Assembly: GCF_029227915.1 (NCBI RefSeq)
Contig: NC_079875.1
Coordinates: 16,487,001-16,551,000 of the forward strand
Origin: Hydractinia symbiolongicarpus
Lineage: Eukaryota; Cnidaria; Hydrozoa; Anthoathecata; Hydractiniidae
Length of the DNA: 64,000 bases
Direction: 5' to 3'
Below are positions 48,958-61,530 of this stretch, piece after piece (within the stretch, counting starts at the first letter, position 1; each line of letters opens with the position of its first letter). The notes below the pieces were generated by a model. The model had not been told where the DNA came from. It searched no databases and saw only the letters and a program-made list of their open reading frames with translations. The translations under genes were made by a program, and so were the position numbers.

Positions 48958-51900
48958 ATGGCGGCAGCAGTGCCTGCAACAGGATGTAATTACCAATCTT
49001 TGATCGCGAAAAACGAATATCAAGTTAAACTAGTCACATTCATCAATGAAGGCGGTGACCACTTGCGCTCGATGCTGCACGACCCTGCACGTGGGAACAT
49101 GCCAAGTGACGAAAATCAACTTTATTTGGCATTGGTACCATTTAAGAAACAACTAAATCATTTAAAGAAAGATCAGTTGGAGATTGTGTTTCCACAGAAT
49201 AAACAAACAAATTCACAACTTTTTGACATCCCTTTGTTATGTGACATTTTAATCAACTGTTGTCCTGGTATAAAAGCACCAAATGGTGGATGGAAAACTA
49301 AAAAGCCACAGTTGAATGACTTCAGTGATGGTGCTGATATTATTCGCATCAGAAATGCAAGAAATAATGTTATGCATGGAAGAGCACTGACTTTGGCACA
49401 ATATAACCAATTATGGAACACCATAGAAGGTATATTACAAAGACTTGGCTACGACATAACAAAAACCCAGGACTTGAAGTCTGGTTGCTTAAAGAATTTG
49501 GACTTGTTTAAGGTTAAAATATTGAAAGCAAACATTGAAGTTTTAGAAGACGTCGTCAAACAGAATAAAGATGATACTAAACAAAATCAAAAACAATTGG
49601 AAGATGAAATTAAACGATTGAAAGATGAAATGAAAACAATAAAACTTATTGTTACTTCACCGTCGTGTCGTCCGAGAACATCTCTGGTAGAAGAAACTAC
49701 GAAGGAGGAGGCTAGGTAAATAAAATATTTCCTTTCTCCATTTTTATTCAGTGTTATGTCTATTTTTTTGTTACTGTTAATTTATATTTCAACCTCTTCT
49801 TTAGTTATGTGCTGTTGAAAAATAACCAAGGAAACATTGTCATGCAATTTAAGGACGCATATTCTAACTGGACTATACAAGGGATAAGCGTCACAACATT
49901 TAATAACTTTACAAAACAATTAAAACAGCTTCAACTCAACGATGATTACGTTGTGGAAAAGAATCAAGGAAAATTAATCCTGGTTATTTATAAACAAATT
50001 GTGAAAGTGATTATCGACTTGTCAATCATGTTAGTTGACAACAATAATACTTCTCAATTGATTTCAATTGAAGGTGGGTTTTTCATTTGTTTTATCTAGA
50101 CCGTTATATTTGTTTATTTGTATAATTGCTTTAAGTATTAACTTTTTTTCTACATGACCCACATTTGATGAGCAAATAAGATATTTTCTTCTTTGCTGAT
50201 TAAATTTTGTTTTATGATCTTTCGATGTAGTTTGATGGAAAAAAAATCTGTAAACTTGATAGAAAGATAATTAATTTGCCAAAGACGTTTATTCAGAATT
50301 TACAGCGTAGTCTCAGAAGTTGGCATTATTTGATAAGAGTCATCCACACACGGTCCACCTTAAGCTAACAGTGTGCCAACGTAAAAATGAAGCAATGGAA
50401 AGTAACTGCTCTTTGTAAAAGAACATAAAGGGTTTTACCAGTAAAAAATGAAAGCATTACGTAGGAAGAGTTTTTTTTTTAATTTCATGTTTAAAAAACA
50501 TTTGGTGTTATTTAAATTTTTAAAGGAAAGCGCTTTTCATCAATGCGAGGTTGGAATATTATCTCCATCATGAGTTTACTTTTTAAAAGAAATGAATGAA
50601 GATGTACATTTATAATTTTTCTTCTTCATTTGATGTTTAAACATAAGGCGTCAGAGCTGCATCACGAGTAAAAAGACACTACAAAAAAGATTCCTTCAAT
50701 TCCAACAATTAATTTTTTGAGTCGTTTTGAATACCTTTTACTAAATTTCGTCCAGCGATTTATCCTACGATTTCATTTTAAAACCATGGTAGTTTATGAC
50801 TTCCTTTTTTAAATCACTTAACATTCAAGTGAAAATGGTTTTAAAATGAACCAACCATTTTCGTTGTTTGCCACTCCTTGCAACACATGTCCCTCTTTGA
50901 CGACTTGTGACATGTTTCAAATAGTCTCATGCTCCAGTTTAAATATAACACAACAGCAAAGCATTATAGTGTTAGCATGAAAAATGGGAGCTATCTTTAA
51001 TACAGCCAACTACGATTATTTTATTATTTGCATTTATAAAAAAACCTTAATTTTTTTTCTTTATGTTCAAACGTAACAATGTTTTGGCGCATTCTTGAAG
51101 ACGCTAAAGTTAGTAACCGAATTCGCAAGCAAAATCCTTTTTTATTCATGTTCTTAAATTCTGAAATGCTCATTTGTAATTTTTAAATTGAATGAAATGG
51201 TGAAAGCTTTATGCTCTTAACATTGCTAGGTATGGAGGACGAGAATGGATGCCTCTAAAATTAAACATCACTAGAGAATTGCAATATTATTTCTGTCTGT
51301 CTTTTAAACGACATCAGAATCACTTTTAAAAGTCTAAAAAAAAAATAGAATCTCTCTAAAAACTCTTTAAAACGTTCATCTACAATGATACCTTTTTTAC
51401 CATGTTTTTGACAAAAAAATGCGTAAAAACATCTATGTATGTACGAGAGAGCTTGACTGCAGGAAACGTTGCTCGTCAAAAATGCTGCTGTCACTACACA
51501 CGACCAACATAAGTCCTAGCATACTTGTTTTGGGAAATTCATTTAAATGGAAACAGGATTTTAATGTTTACTACTGCTGTATTCCATTAATTACCGAATA
51601 TAGGATGCAATCAGCAATAATTTGTGAAACTAGCTTGACCAACATAATTCAGGTTAGGATGAACAATAACATCGTTTGCTAGTTGACACTTTACGTAGGT
51701 TAAATGTAAATTATCTGTGTAGGAATGCTGCAAATAAAATTATATCTATGTTTTCATTCTAGATATTACATTGGCAATGGCACATCAGTGTACCATGAAT
51801 CATTTGAATGTGATAACTCACAACAGTGGTACATTATCTAAACAGATCGATTTCATTGTCAAAACAAAAACAGATGAAGCAGATATTGAATTTCTATGTG

Positions 51901-54900
51901 GTGGAAGTCTGCAACGAATGACAGGTGCAGAATATGAAAAATTTGAAAGAGGCTACACTCATCGTTATTTTACAGTCAAAGACATGTGTCTGGCCGAACC
52001 ACTACAGTTTCCACCTCCAATGCCAAATCAGAAAAATTCCACTGTCGCACAAAGGATAAAAGACCTTATGATTAAATCACAACATAAATTATTTACAATA
52101 TTTACGCATTATAACACGAAAGAACATATCAAATTCTTAAAACTAGATAAAGAATTCCCTACTGACTTAGGAAGAACTGTTCCTGAGAATAATAGAATTC
52201 TACTGGTACTCCTTGATTCTATCATAAACATTCGTTATACAGAAGCAACAGATGCATTCAGTATACAAGCTGAATTTAAGTCAGGAGAAGAAGACCTAAA
52301 AGATCTATCCATTGTCAACAAAAAATATCTTAAAAGTGGTAACATGGCAATGATAAACATTGTAGCAGCTCCTAATTTTGAAAACACTCAGGACACTTGC
52401 ATATGCTCTGACTGCGACTTGCTGTGTAAAAGAACTTGGTCTGAGGATAAAAATATACAGGATTTCTTTTCCAATATTTTACAGAAATCAGAAGCTGAAG
52501 GTAGTGACATAAGTGGAAAAGAACAATATGTTAGCATCGTCAGTAGAATTATGTGTTTTATGGCTACAAGAGAATCGCTGTATTCAGTTCCTTCACTTAG
52601 CAAAAACACCCACGAGCAGATAAGTTCGCTAATATTATCTCCACAACAACTACGATATCTTTATAGCAACTCCTTAAGAAAAATCATAATCGGTCCGTTG
52701 GGCAGCGGTAAAACGGTGTTAGCCTTATCTCACCTTGAACTTACTTACAAACTGTCAGAAAGTGCCAGTGTCATTTATTACGTGATTTGGGACGATAAAA
52801 CATTGCTGACACAAGACATTGCGGGGCACGCTAACAGATTTGATTACAAAGCCAATGTCACAGTTGTAGTCAAAAATATTGTTGAGTTGGCAAAGGATTT
52901 AAAGATGAAAAAAACGCCGATCCTTTCTTATTTGCTGAAGTCGTTAGTTGAAAAGCACGTTGATGAAAAGCTGCATCTGATTATTGATGAATTGAACGGA
53001 GAACTGCTTGATATCGACGAATCTTCATCGTTCAAACAGTATTTGGAGACTGAAACCAAATTGCAGGATTCCCTTATTGTTTTCTTACCACAATCCATTG
53101 AGAAGCATAGAACGTTTATTTCACACGAGAAAGTCACAAGACATGACAAGTATAAATTTGCAGAAACAGGAATGAAGGTATTGAAACTTAACAAGGCAAT
53201 GAGAACAACCAAATTAATTTTTCAATTCTTACAGGCTTTCGAAAAAGAAGTAAGTCAGAAGAAAGTGACTATTAAGCTTCCAGAACAGGAATCTAATAAA
53301 ATCGATGATAAAATGACGGTTCGGATTTTTACAAAAATATCGAGTCCCTTATCAAAAATTTGTCGACAAATCAAACAACCACAGCAGCAACCGCAGGCAC
53401 AACAACAACCACAACAGCAACAACTGTCACAGCAACAACTACCACAGCAGCACAACCTACAGCAACAGCACCAGGAACAACAACAACAACAGCAGCAGCT
53501 GCAAAAACAAGAAAAAGTTATCAGTAGCAACACAGAAGAAGAAGAAATATTTGAAACACCAATTGATATTGATGTTGTTGCAGCCTCCATGCACGACAAG
53601 GATCTTTCAGAAAATGTTAGGAGTGACATAACATTAAATTTCAACACGGCAGATTTGATTGGTCATAATATCGAAGGTACAAAGCCCTGTTTAATACATC
53701 CATCAACTAAACAAATAACAGAAGAAGAGTTTATTCCAATGTTAGCTTTTGTTTTACAAGATGCATGCTTACGTCGCAGCACAAAGCGTTTGTTTATTTA
53801 TAACACAATCCGTCAGAAGACTCTATTTTATAAATTGCTAAAATTATTAAAAATCGATTTTGTCCACTACGATCAGTCCACTGATTGGAAAGTGTTGAGC
53901 AGTAAAGATATTAATGTTTGCGGGTTTCCACATAGTCAAGGTTATAACTTGCTGACTACTCCGGAGGGTAGCCGTGGTATTGAAGCAGCTGAATGTATCT
54001 GCATAATCGAAAGCAATGATTGTACGTTAAAACATTTTACGTTGGAAGCAATGTCCAGAGCGACACAAAAACTAGTCCTTCTTTCAACTTCGAACGTTTA
54101 TTCCTCGGATACAATAGAGTCATCAATTGGTCATATCATCGGCAAACTAGCACCTGAGTATCTAGTAGAACTCATTGTGGGGCCTTCCAGCGACGGGGAA
54201 ACAGAAGTACCGTTCACCAAGTTCCGAGAAGGTGAAAACAAAATATTTTTCAACATAAACACCTGCTCTTGGAAATTTGAAGAAATGGTGAATGATTTGG
54301 AACAAACAGTTGATTTTCAGCTACCATCCGAAAGCACAAACGCGCACGAGATCGTTATTAAAAAGTAAGTTATTTACTCCAACCAAAAAAGGAAGAACAT
54401 CTTGCAAATATAAAAATACCAATTTTTTTTTAATTTTTGGCTGTGTGGTAAAAAAAGACTGAAAGATGACGGAAATAAAAAAAGATCGAACAAAGCATGA
54501 CCATAACGCCACCCCTTCTAAAAACCTTTTGTCTGTAGGGTGCAGAAAGTGAGGATGCAGAGATGTAGCTTTTCACATCCTGTTTTCTTTTTTTTCTCCA
54601 GAATAAGTTGCCATCGAGCTATTATGACTAGTATTAAGATCGAACATTTAAGTTACTTCAGCTACCTAAGGTAATTTAGCTTTGTTTATTATTTAGCCTA
54701 TATCTTGTCTTAAAAATTTTTTCCTAATTAAATTCGAGCAAAAGCTACAGAATATGAAGTTCTATCTAATACATGGGAATTTTTAATAGCTTTAATTGTA
54801 GTACGTAAAAATTTTTGAAACTTTTTGTCAGGTTTAATAGGTATTATTCGTATCAAACAATATAAAAAGTATTTCCATCTATATTGTAAACGAACACATA

Positions 54901-57602
54901 AAATTTCATAGGGAAGAATTTAATTGTCAAAAATAAAAAAATAAGAATGGGTAAAAGAAGGAGGCCTAAATGGCCAAAAGTTTAATCAATCGAAGCCATG
55001 TAAATATATTCATCCGTAGCCACAGTGAGAATTCCAGCTTTCAACAAAGCTTTTTATTAAGCAGAAATAAACAAATAAAAATGTTTTGTACTAAAAATGC
55101 TTTTTAAATTTTAGTCTTCATCCTCCTGGAAAAGTCGATAACACAATCTGCTCATATGTGTCTGAAACATCATGTGCATTAAGTTGGGGAAGTGATGCCG
55201 ACAAATACACAGTTAAAAAACAAGAAGGAAAAGTTTGGAGCACATTGGCTAGTGGTATTACTTCTAACAAATACATCGTGGATGGTGTGAAGATTGATGA
55301 AGGATACAAGTTTTGTGTTATTGCTAGTAATAAGGTCGGACAATCAGATGACAGCATATTCTCTTATCGTCACAGGTAAGGTTTTGTGACGATAATAAAT
55401 AACCTGTTTCAAATTTGGCAAACTTCAGAGGTACTTATTTTTTCCTTATTTTTCTAGGCATCTAAAAGTTAAAGGTATCACATTTAGAGGTAAAAAAAAT
55501 ATTTATTGTTAATGAACCACGAAACCACGAGAAGTCACTCTTTTAAACAACCTTGTTATTTGACAGTAAAGAAAGCTTGGAAATGCTACTAAAACTCATA
55601 ATCGGTCATTCATACTAACATATAAGCTTTAGCAAGATCATTATTCCTAATATAATCCCAACTATATATTTATGATATAACCTGCAAATTTAACTAAAAT
55701 ACAACTAGGTAATAAAATCTAGTGCATGCTTATAAATGTGGAAGGTTCATTAAGCTTGAACTTTTATTATCTGTGGATGGTGCAAAGCAATTATTGGTAC
55801 AACAAAAAGGGGGAGAGGGCTGATTGGCAAACGAGAATGGTCTGGCTTGTTCGGGTCATTTTCTATAACGCTTTTCTATCCTAAAAATTACTAGTGTTAG
55901 AACTGATTTTATTTTCCCTCTAGGTTTATTTATTTTCATTTATTTTTGTTGGCATGCCCAAATTTTTTAAACGAACTACGACCATACGCAGCAAATCAGT
56001 GGACAATAATCGACCGTTTAAAGAAGTTAGAGAATGCAAAGAATTTCACCGTTTAGCACATCATACTAATAGTCATTCCCTAAATTATAGCAGAATTTCA
56101 AAAATCACTAACTTATCACCTAACAAATCACTTATAAATATTTTTATAAGCACCCTTCTCGAATAAACGAATATTTTGAAAACTAGAATACAACGAATTT
56201 TACAAAAAACCAGCTTTGTTCTTAAAATCATTTGAGCATGATATTTCATGTCAAAATGTCTATTGGTATTTCTATCTCTTTGGATAATAATCTTTTTTAT
56301 GAATTTCTCTTTTGTAACAGAATACGCGTTGTGGCTTAACAGTGATATAAAGCTATGTAATGCGGAGAATGCAATACACGTTTCCCGAATGACATTGCTA
56401 AGATTTTTAACTACTTGCTTATGATCTCATACATACAAGGTGTTGTGGGTAATGTGAACTCTTGTTTAAAAGACCTAATTTTCCTCAGAAAGCAAAGTCC
56501 TTGCCTGGATCTTGTAAAAAAAGTCCAGGTGGCGTAGTATAAACGAACGCCCCTGAGAGTTGATTAGATTTTGCTATCTTAGCGTTTACTTGAACATGGT
56601 GGTTTCTTTATAAATCGACGTAATTTAAATTCTCTTTGCGTTGCGTTGCAATTTATTGATTCATTGATTCATTGATTCATTTATTTATTCTTTTATTTTT
56701 TCATTCATTCGTTTATTCATTCATTTATTTATTTATTTTTAGACATTAAAACGCTTATTCTAAAAAACGAGATCAATAAGTTAAGACAAATACTCTCAAT
56801 TCACTCAAGCATTGTCCACATGAGAGACCAGTACAAAAACACACCACTAATATGGACAGCACGTTACACTGATTATCCATCTGTGATACAACTTCTTATC
56901 CAACATGGTAGCGATGTTTGGGCTAGGGAGAATTACCAAGCAAACAGTTTTCATCATGCTGCATGGAATGATCGTCCCAATGTTTTACAAGTTTTGTGTC
57001 GACACGATGTGACACACATCAACCGAGCAGATATTTTCAACCGAACACCGTTGTATAGCGCTGCATTTTATGGTAACCCCTCGTGTGTCGATGTGCTGTT
57101 ACATCATAATAATATTGACGTCACAATTACAGATAAATTTGGAAGAACTGCGTATGATGCTGCTGGGCTATGGAAAAATAAACAAAATCGTGAAATAATT
57201 AGACAGAAGATTAAAGATTACGAAGTAAGTTATTTTAATTAGGAAAAACAGCTACTTTTTGTGAAAGTATACAAGTTTTTGAAAACATTGAAAACATGTT
57301 CCAAAATAAAACAATAATAAGGCTGTTCTCAAAAGTTGCAATTTTGTTGTGAAGAAGAAAAGAAAAAAGGATATAGAATATGAAACTTTTTGTTTTAGAT
57401 GTCCTCATAAATATGTCAAGAATGAAATTATTATGTTTGGAAAATAATGTCCGCTTCATCACGTAAGGTTGTACTTTTATACATTGATGAAAATGTCTCA
57501 AACAAAACAAATAAATTTTTTTCTTAGATCTGTTATGAAGTTAATTTATAATTTTTATTTTTTATATTTCAGGCGAGAACTGCTATGAAAATTTTTATAT
57601 AA
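48958..57602 (+). CDS. HEPN - SF1-helicase-like NTPase - polyQ - fibronectin III - ankyrin protein
   Basis: Seven exons join in frame to 1477 residues: 48958-49715, 49805-50073, 51763-54364, 55115-55375, 55458-55489, 56743-57224, 57573-57602. Every junction has GT-AG and matching phase (2,1,2,2,1,0). Residues 1-185: HEPN domain of DZIP3-like type with R-x4-H (RNNVMH, 135-140), the RNase-type motif of HEPN proteins. 186-230: charged coiled coil. 554-564: Cys cluster CICSDCDLLC. 630-1120: P-loop module with Q-like LSPQQLRYL, Walker A GPLGSGKT (653-660), Walker B LHLIIDEL (746-753), a NKAMRTTK motif near 819, motif V-like GSRGIEAAECICII (to 1091) and motif VI-like LEAMSRATQKLVLLST (to 1118), as in SF1 or Schlafen-like helicases. 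880-925: Gln-rich insert. 1213-1292: FN3. 1308-1468: ankyrin repeats. Probably cytosolic; an RNA-sensing or immune role is inference. Joins need transcript support. Confidence 0.82.
50074..51762. other. Intron 2 of the HEPN/helicase gene
   Basis: About 1.7 kb of AT-rich sequence; the short ORFs at 51261-51494 and 51419-51682 are not supported. No repeat recognised. Confidence 0.4.
53378..53515 (+). repeat. CAG/CAA-rich polyglutamine coding repeat
   Basis: Encodes a Gln-rich run of about 46 residues broken by Pro, Ala, Leu, Ser, His and Glu. CAG and CAA codons are mixed, so the DNA is less pure than a plain CAG array. It lies between the N-terminal ATPase half and the motif V/VI half of the helicase-like module. 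Confidence 0.85.
54365..55114. other. Intron 3 of the HEPN/helicase gene
   Basis: Begins GTAAGT, ends AAATTTTAG. AT-rich; nothing else seen. Confidence 0.5.
55490..56742. other. Intron 5, with ATTC/ATTT tandem repeat at its end
   Basis: Tandem ATTGATTC, then ATTTATTC-type units run from about 56652 to the acceptor at 56742, standing where the pyrimidine tract would be. ORF 55954-56166 inside the intron shows no motif and no fitting phase. Confidence 0.5.
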
Positions 57603-57654
57603 TTTTGTTTATTGTAATTTATATATGTATTTGTATTAATTATTAATTCAATTT

Positions 57655-57660
57655 AATAAA
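57655..57660 (+). terminator. Polyadenylation signal of the HEPN/helicase gene
   Basis: AATAAA 53 bases after the final TAA (57600-57602), supporting the short last exon. Confidence 0.55.
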
Positions 57661-58649
57661 AGATATATTCTATTATAATATAATATATTAAAGGAAATAG
57701 GGGCTTAAAGTTAGTCGGGAAAAATTTGGACACCAATGACCAATATTAGTTAATTTTACCCTAACGAGAGCTTCGTTTCTTATTTCCGAAAAGAAATACA
57801 TTTAAAATTATATGGTTTGTTGTTTTAACATTTCTTACATTTTTTGTTTCGATCATGCATTGCTAACATGTTGATACACTGGTGTATTTTATATAGCGTC
57901 GGATACACTCAAAAAATATTTTTTATAAATTTGCTGACATCAGCAAAGACTTGCCATATTACAGAAATAATTATTAAATTTCGGATACTCACTGCCTTCA
58001 TCGTGCATATCTTAAAACGCAGAATGAGAAAATGTGTAAAATCACGCAATTTTGACGAACGGTTGCAGAGATATTGGGGTTTAAAGGTATTTTGATAACC
58101 TCTTCAACCTGTCCATTCCGAAAAAGGATTCGGGGACCCAGGTTTCAGAAACTTACCCAATTTGTCTCTAGTTACCAGCGCAGTGAGAAATGCCTGATGC
58201 TACCCGCTTGTTTCCAAGTTGATTGTCCTTAAAGATATATATACATTGCAATGACTCTATTGATGATTTATTTACAGGCTCTCAATGGTAAGAATAGTTA
58301 TTTGTATTCTGTGAGTTTCCTGGTTTACAAAGGTGTTTATTTAGATAGCATTATTACTTATTTTTAATCTTGTAACAATTAATTTTATTTAGTACTGTAA
58401 CACTTTACTACTGCATATACCTTTGTTTACGAAAAGAAAAGAAATATCTTTCTATATAGATTAAAATAAAGATATTGACGATAAGTTACTGTTAATGACG
58501 TCAATATTAATGACGTCAATACGTTGAATTTGTCGGCTAACATTTGAGACATAATAACGTCAGCAATTTATCCGTTAAGATACAAAAAACATTTAAAAAC
58601 TTTAAATGACATTTCCATGTGAACGTATGTTAATAATTACAACACATAT
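57661..58649. other. Intergenic, nothing recognised
   Basis: AT-rich. TTAATGACGTCAATA occurs twice near 58493-58520. The 83-residue ORF at 57844-58095 has no recognised motif. Confidence 0.4.
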
Positions 58650-59050
58650 ACATGGCCGAACAAGATGAGAACATTACATACACGATGGAAGTTGAAGATC
58701 CAACAAAATCACTTCAGTTCTTAACCCTGTACATCTAAAATTGTGAAGGATGCTTCAAATTCAAGATCCACAGAAAAAACGCTATTACCAATGCACAGAT
58801 AAAACCGCACTCTGGGCACGACACTAAAATCTTGAAGGGTAACTTTATAGGTTTCCTCAACAGGGCCTATACCATCCGCGAGGGGAACATCTGGAAGAGG
58901 AAATTCAATTCCTAATTAAGTGCTTCACGGAATATGGGTATAACGAACTGGAACTATAACAAATCAAAAGTTCCTATCGACGAAAACGAAACGAAGAGCA
59001 AGACGGCAGAGATGGATTACGTTCATTCTTCAAAAAAGTTGAGAAAGAGC
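58650..59050 (+). mobile_element. Penelope-like relic of a second lineage
   Basis: Plus-strand frames give FKIHRKNAITNAQIKPHSGH, DTKILKGNFIGFLNRAYTI, then after a frame change EEEIQFLIKCFTEYGYNELEL and a Lys/Arg-rich tail. This order (RKPT-like strand, 'H-x-K-x-x-x-x-F-x-x-R-A', EEE...F...GY) is that of the RT-to-linker region of Penelope-like proteins, but the wording differs from the 5-9 kb copies. Stops and a frameshift show it is dead. Confidence 0.55.
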
Positions 59051-59386
59051 TGAACACATCAAAGAAAATAAATTCGGGAAAGGTCTGTTATTTAAAAACT
59101 CATTTATGCGTTGCCTCTGCTGTGTGGAGCTTAAATTTTCTTTAGAAATTTGTATATTTGTTGCCTACGATGGCCCAGAATTGCATAAAATAATTCTAAA
59201 CGGCGTAAACAAGTCTTTTAATTAAGTAAAATAAACCTTAACTACCTAAAATAAATCCGTCGCGTAAAAAATAATTTCAACAGTATAAATCACATCTGTA
59301 AAAGGCTATTTATTTTCAAGAGATACATAATTGTCTTCTAAATCAATAGATTTCTTTATGAATTTTTGACAAAGACAAGGGATTAG
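59051..59386. other. Intergenic, nothing recognised
   Basis: No feature seen. Confidence 0.35.
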
Positions 59387-60368
59387 TTTAAGGTGACGGT
59401 ATACCTTTTAAGCATGGTTTTTTAAATCGCGATTTTTTCAGCGATAGTTAATCAAAGTTTATTCATTCATACATCACCAAAAAGCATTTTCAACCACCTA
59501 TCAAATGGTATAAAATAATTTGAAACTTTTTAACTCGTGAAAAGTACACAGACATTTTTGAAACACACCCTGGCTTCAAAATCTCATTCGATATTCTATA
59601 GAATCGTGAGAGATGTACGTAAAAACGATTTTTTAATTATTTTTCACAAAGTCCCCGTCTGAAAAAGCCATTTTTTTTAACTTAAACTTTCGTCTTTAAG
59701 ATGTAATATCTAGAGAATCGTTGATTTTTTAAAAATAAAAAAAATCGCTCTTAGATAAACACGTTGGCTACAGCACAGTAGCACTTTTTGTTGTAGATCT
59801 TCTGTAGTTTTGTAAAAGAGATTTGAATGTAATAAATGGTATACGAAAAAAACAACACTACGAAAAAGTGTTTTAAAGATTTTTTAAAATATCACACCTT
59901 TCAAGCATACTCATAATGATGGTGATACTTTCACACTTCCGAGGCGATAAATATTCAAAAGGTTGTTCATTTAAATTTTATTATTCGCAAAGAATAATGA
60001 GAATACAATATAATTAGAACTTTCTAAGTCGTTTAACATTTCTCTGTGACTTGCAGAAACAGAACAGGATGGCATACATTTCTAGAAATGAAAGTGTTTT
60101 TTTTTCAGATGTAATGGTCATTTCTTTTCGGGAAAGAAATATAATTTATTTTTAAAAGTTTCACTCAAGAGGATGATAAGTGTTAAACATTCACTCTTAA
60201 CTCTTATTCAATTTAAGGTGTGAAAGACCGATCAGAAAAAAAAAGTTAGTTATTTGGATAAAGTCAATATTCCCCTTTGAAAAAGAAATAAATAGATCGT
60301 TTCTTAAATATAAATAACTAATAAAAAAAATCGATTTTCTGATACAATCAAGGTATACCGTCCTTAAA
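59387..60368. mobile_element. TIR element of about 980 bp
   Basis: TTTAAGGTGACGGTATACCTT at the left is inverted at AAGGTATACCGTCCTTAAA on the right (60350-60368), with two bases missing on one side. TTAA-like ends suggest a TTAA-target family. No transposase ORF inside. It abuts the palindromic element at 60369. Confidence 0.6.
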
Positions 60369-60525
60369 GGGGGATTTTCACGAAGCGAATTGAACGGCAA
60401 ATTCGACGGCGAATTGTATCTAAGCATGCGCAGTTTTGTTTGTTTTGATTTTGCATCGAACTGCGCATGCTCGGATACAATTCGCCGTCGAATTCGCCGC
60501 TCAATTCGCTTCGTGAAAATCTCCC
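60369..60525. mobile_element. Foldback (palindromic) MITE
   Basis: Arms of about 67 bp (60369-60435 and 60459-60525) are almost perfect inverses: GGGGGATTTTCACGAAGCGA on the left, TCGCTTCGTGAAAATCTCCC on the right, each containing GCATGCGCAGTT or its inverse. The loop is only about 23 bp. No coding capacity; ORFs on both strands are mirror images of each other. Confidence 0.88.
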
Positions 60526-61530
60526 TGAAGGAGTTCTCTCTGGGGCAGATTTTTGGTTATCAAACAAATTTTACTACGCCTCTCATGTGGATTAAAAAAG
60601 TTTGTTATGATTTTAACATATCCTGATTGGTTTAAATTCTCGTGAAATCAAGCTGATTGGTTTATAAAACAATATTATATCGGTTCAAAGCGTGGCTAAT
60701 GTAATAAACAATGCGCCTGATTTCGATCGCTGATTTAGCATTTCTGTACAGAAAATGCAGCAAACTTTTGCAACATTTAAAATGTGTTTATACTTTTTAG
60801 GTACAGCAACGAAAAAGATGCAAAAGAAACTCAACTTTGATGATCAAAATGTTCACGAATATATTTTAGGAGTAATATGTATTACTAAAACTTAATAAAC
60901 CTTGACTTCCGTACGACTTGTTATTTTTCTCGTGTCACGACCTTGCTGTGAAAAACAACTTCGCTGATTAGCATACGTAAAACTCGATTTAGTAGAAAAA
61001 GCTTCTAAAGCTATGGCGTAGTACACGCCGAGACCCCGGCATTGTTTTTTGTGTTTTATATTTAACGCTCTGACATGTAAAAAAATTGGCTGGCTAGATG
61101 CGCGCCTGCAAAAAGTTTTTATTTTAAAGTAACAACAATATTTTAGTATTTTGTCTTTACACATAAAGTCTTCTCACAATTGCACAAAATCAATTTAAAT
61201 ATACATCAGTCATTGTGGCCACATATCAATCGCCCCATAAATATTTAAACAAAATACAAAAAAAAAACAGCTGGCACGGTGTGAAATCTAATTACACAAA
61301 AATAGTCTTTTCCAGTAATATGGCATATTGTCCTCCGTAACAAAATTTGATGACAAAATCCAATATTTTCTACCTCTTACACAAATAATTTAAATCTCAT
61401 ATTTGCAACACATAAATTTTAGTAACAAACCAGTTCTTTCTATTACATGCCATCCTCTCACAAACGTTTACACCAAATATAAAAAACTACATAAAATATT
61501 AAAAATTCACCGAGTTAGGGAGGCAAATAT
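60526..61530. other. Intergenic, nothing recognised
   Basis: The minus ORF at 60892-61164 has no motif. Nothing else seen. Confidence 0.4.

Noticed and set aside
53255-53647. 130-residue Cys-rich ORF on the minus strand
   Set aside because: Antisense shadow of the CAG/CAA polyglutamine repeat in the helicase-like gene.
55954-56166. 70-residue ORF inside intron 5 of the HEPN/helicase gene
   Set aside because: Phases do not fit the flanking exons, which already join in frame without it.
60364-60626. Overlapping ORFs on both strands
   Set aside because: They are mirror images produced by the 67-bp palindromic arms.
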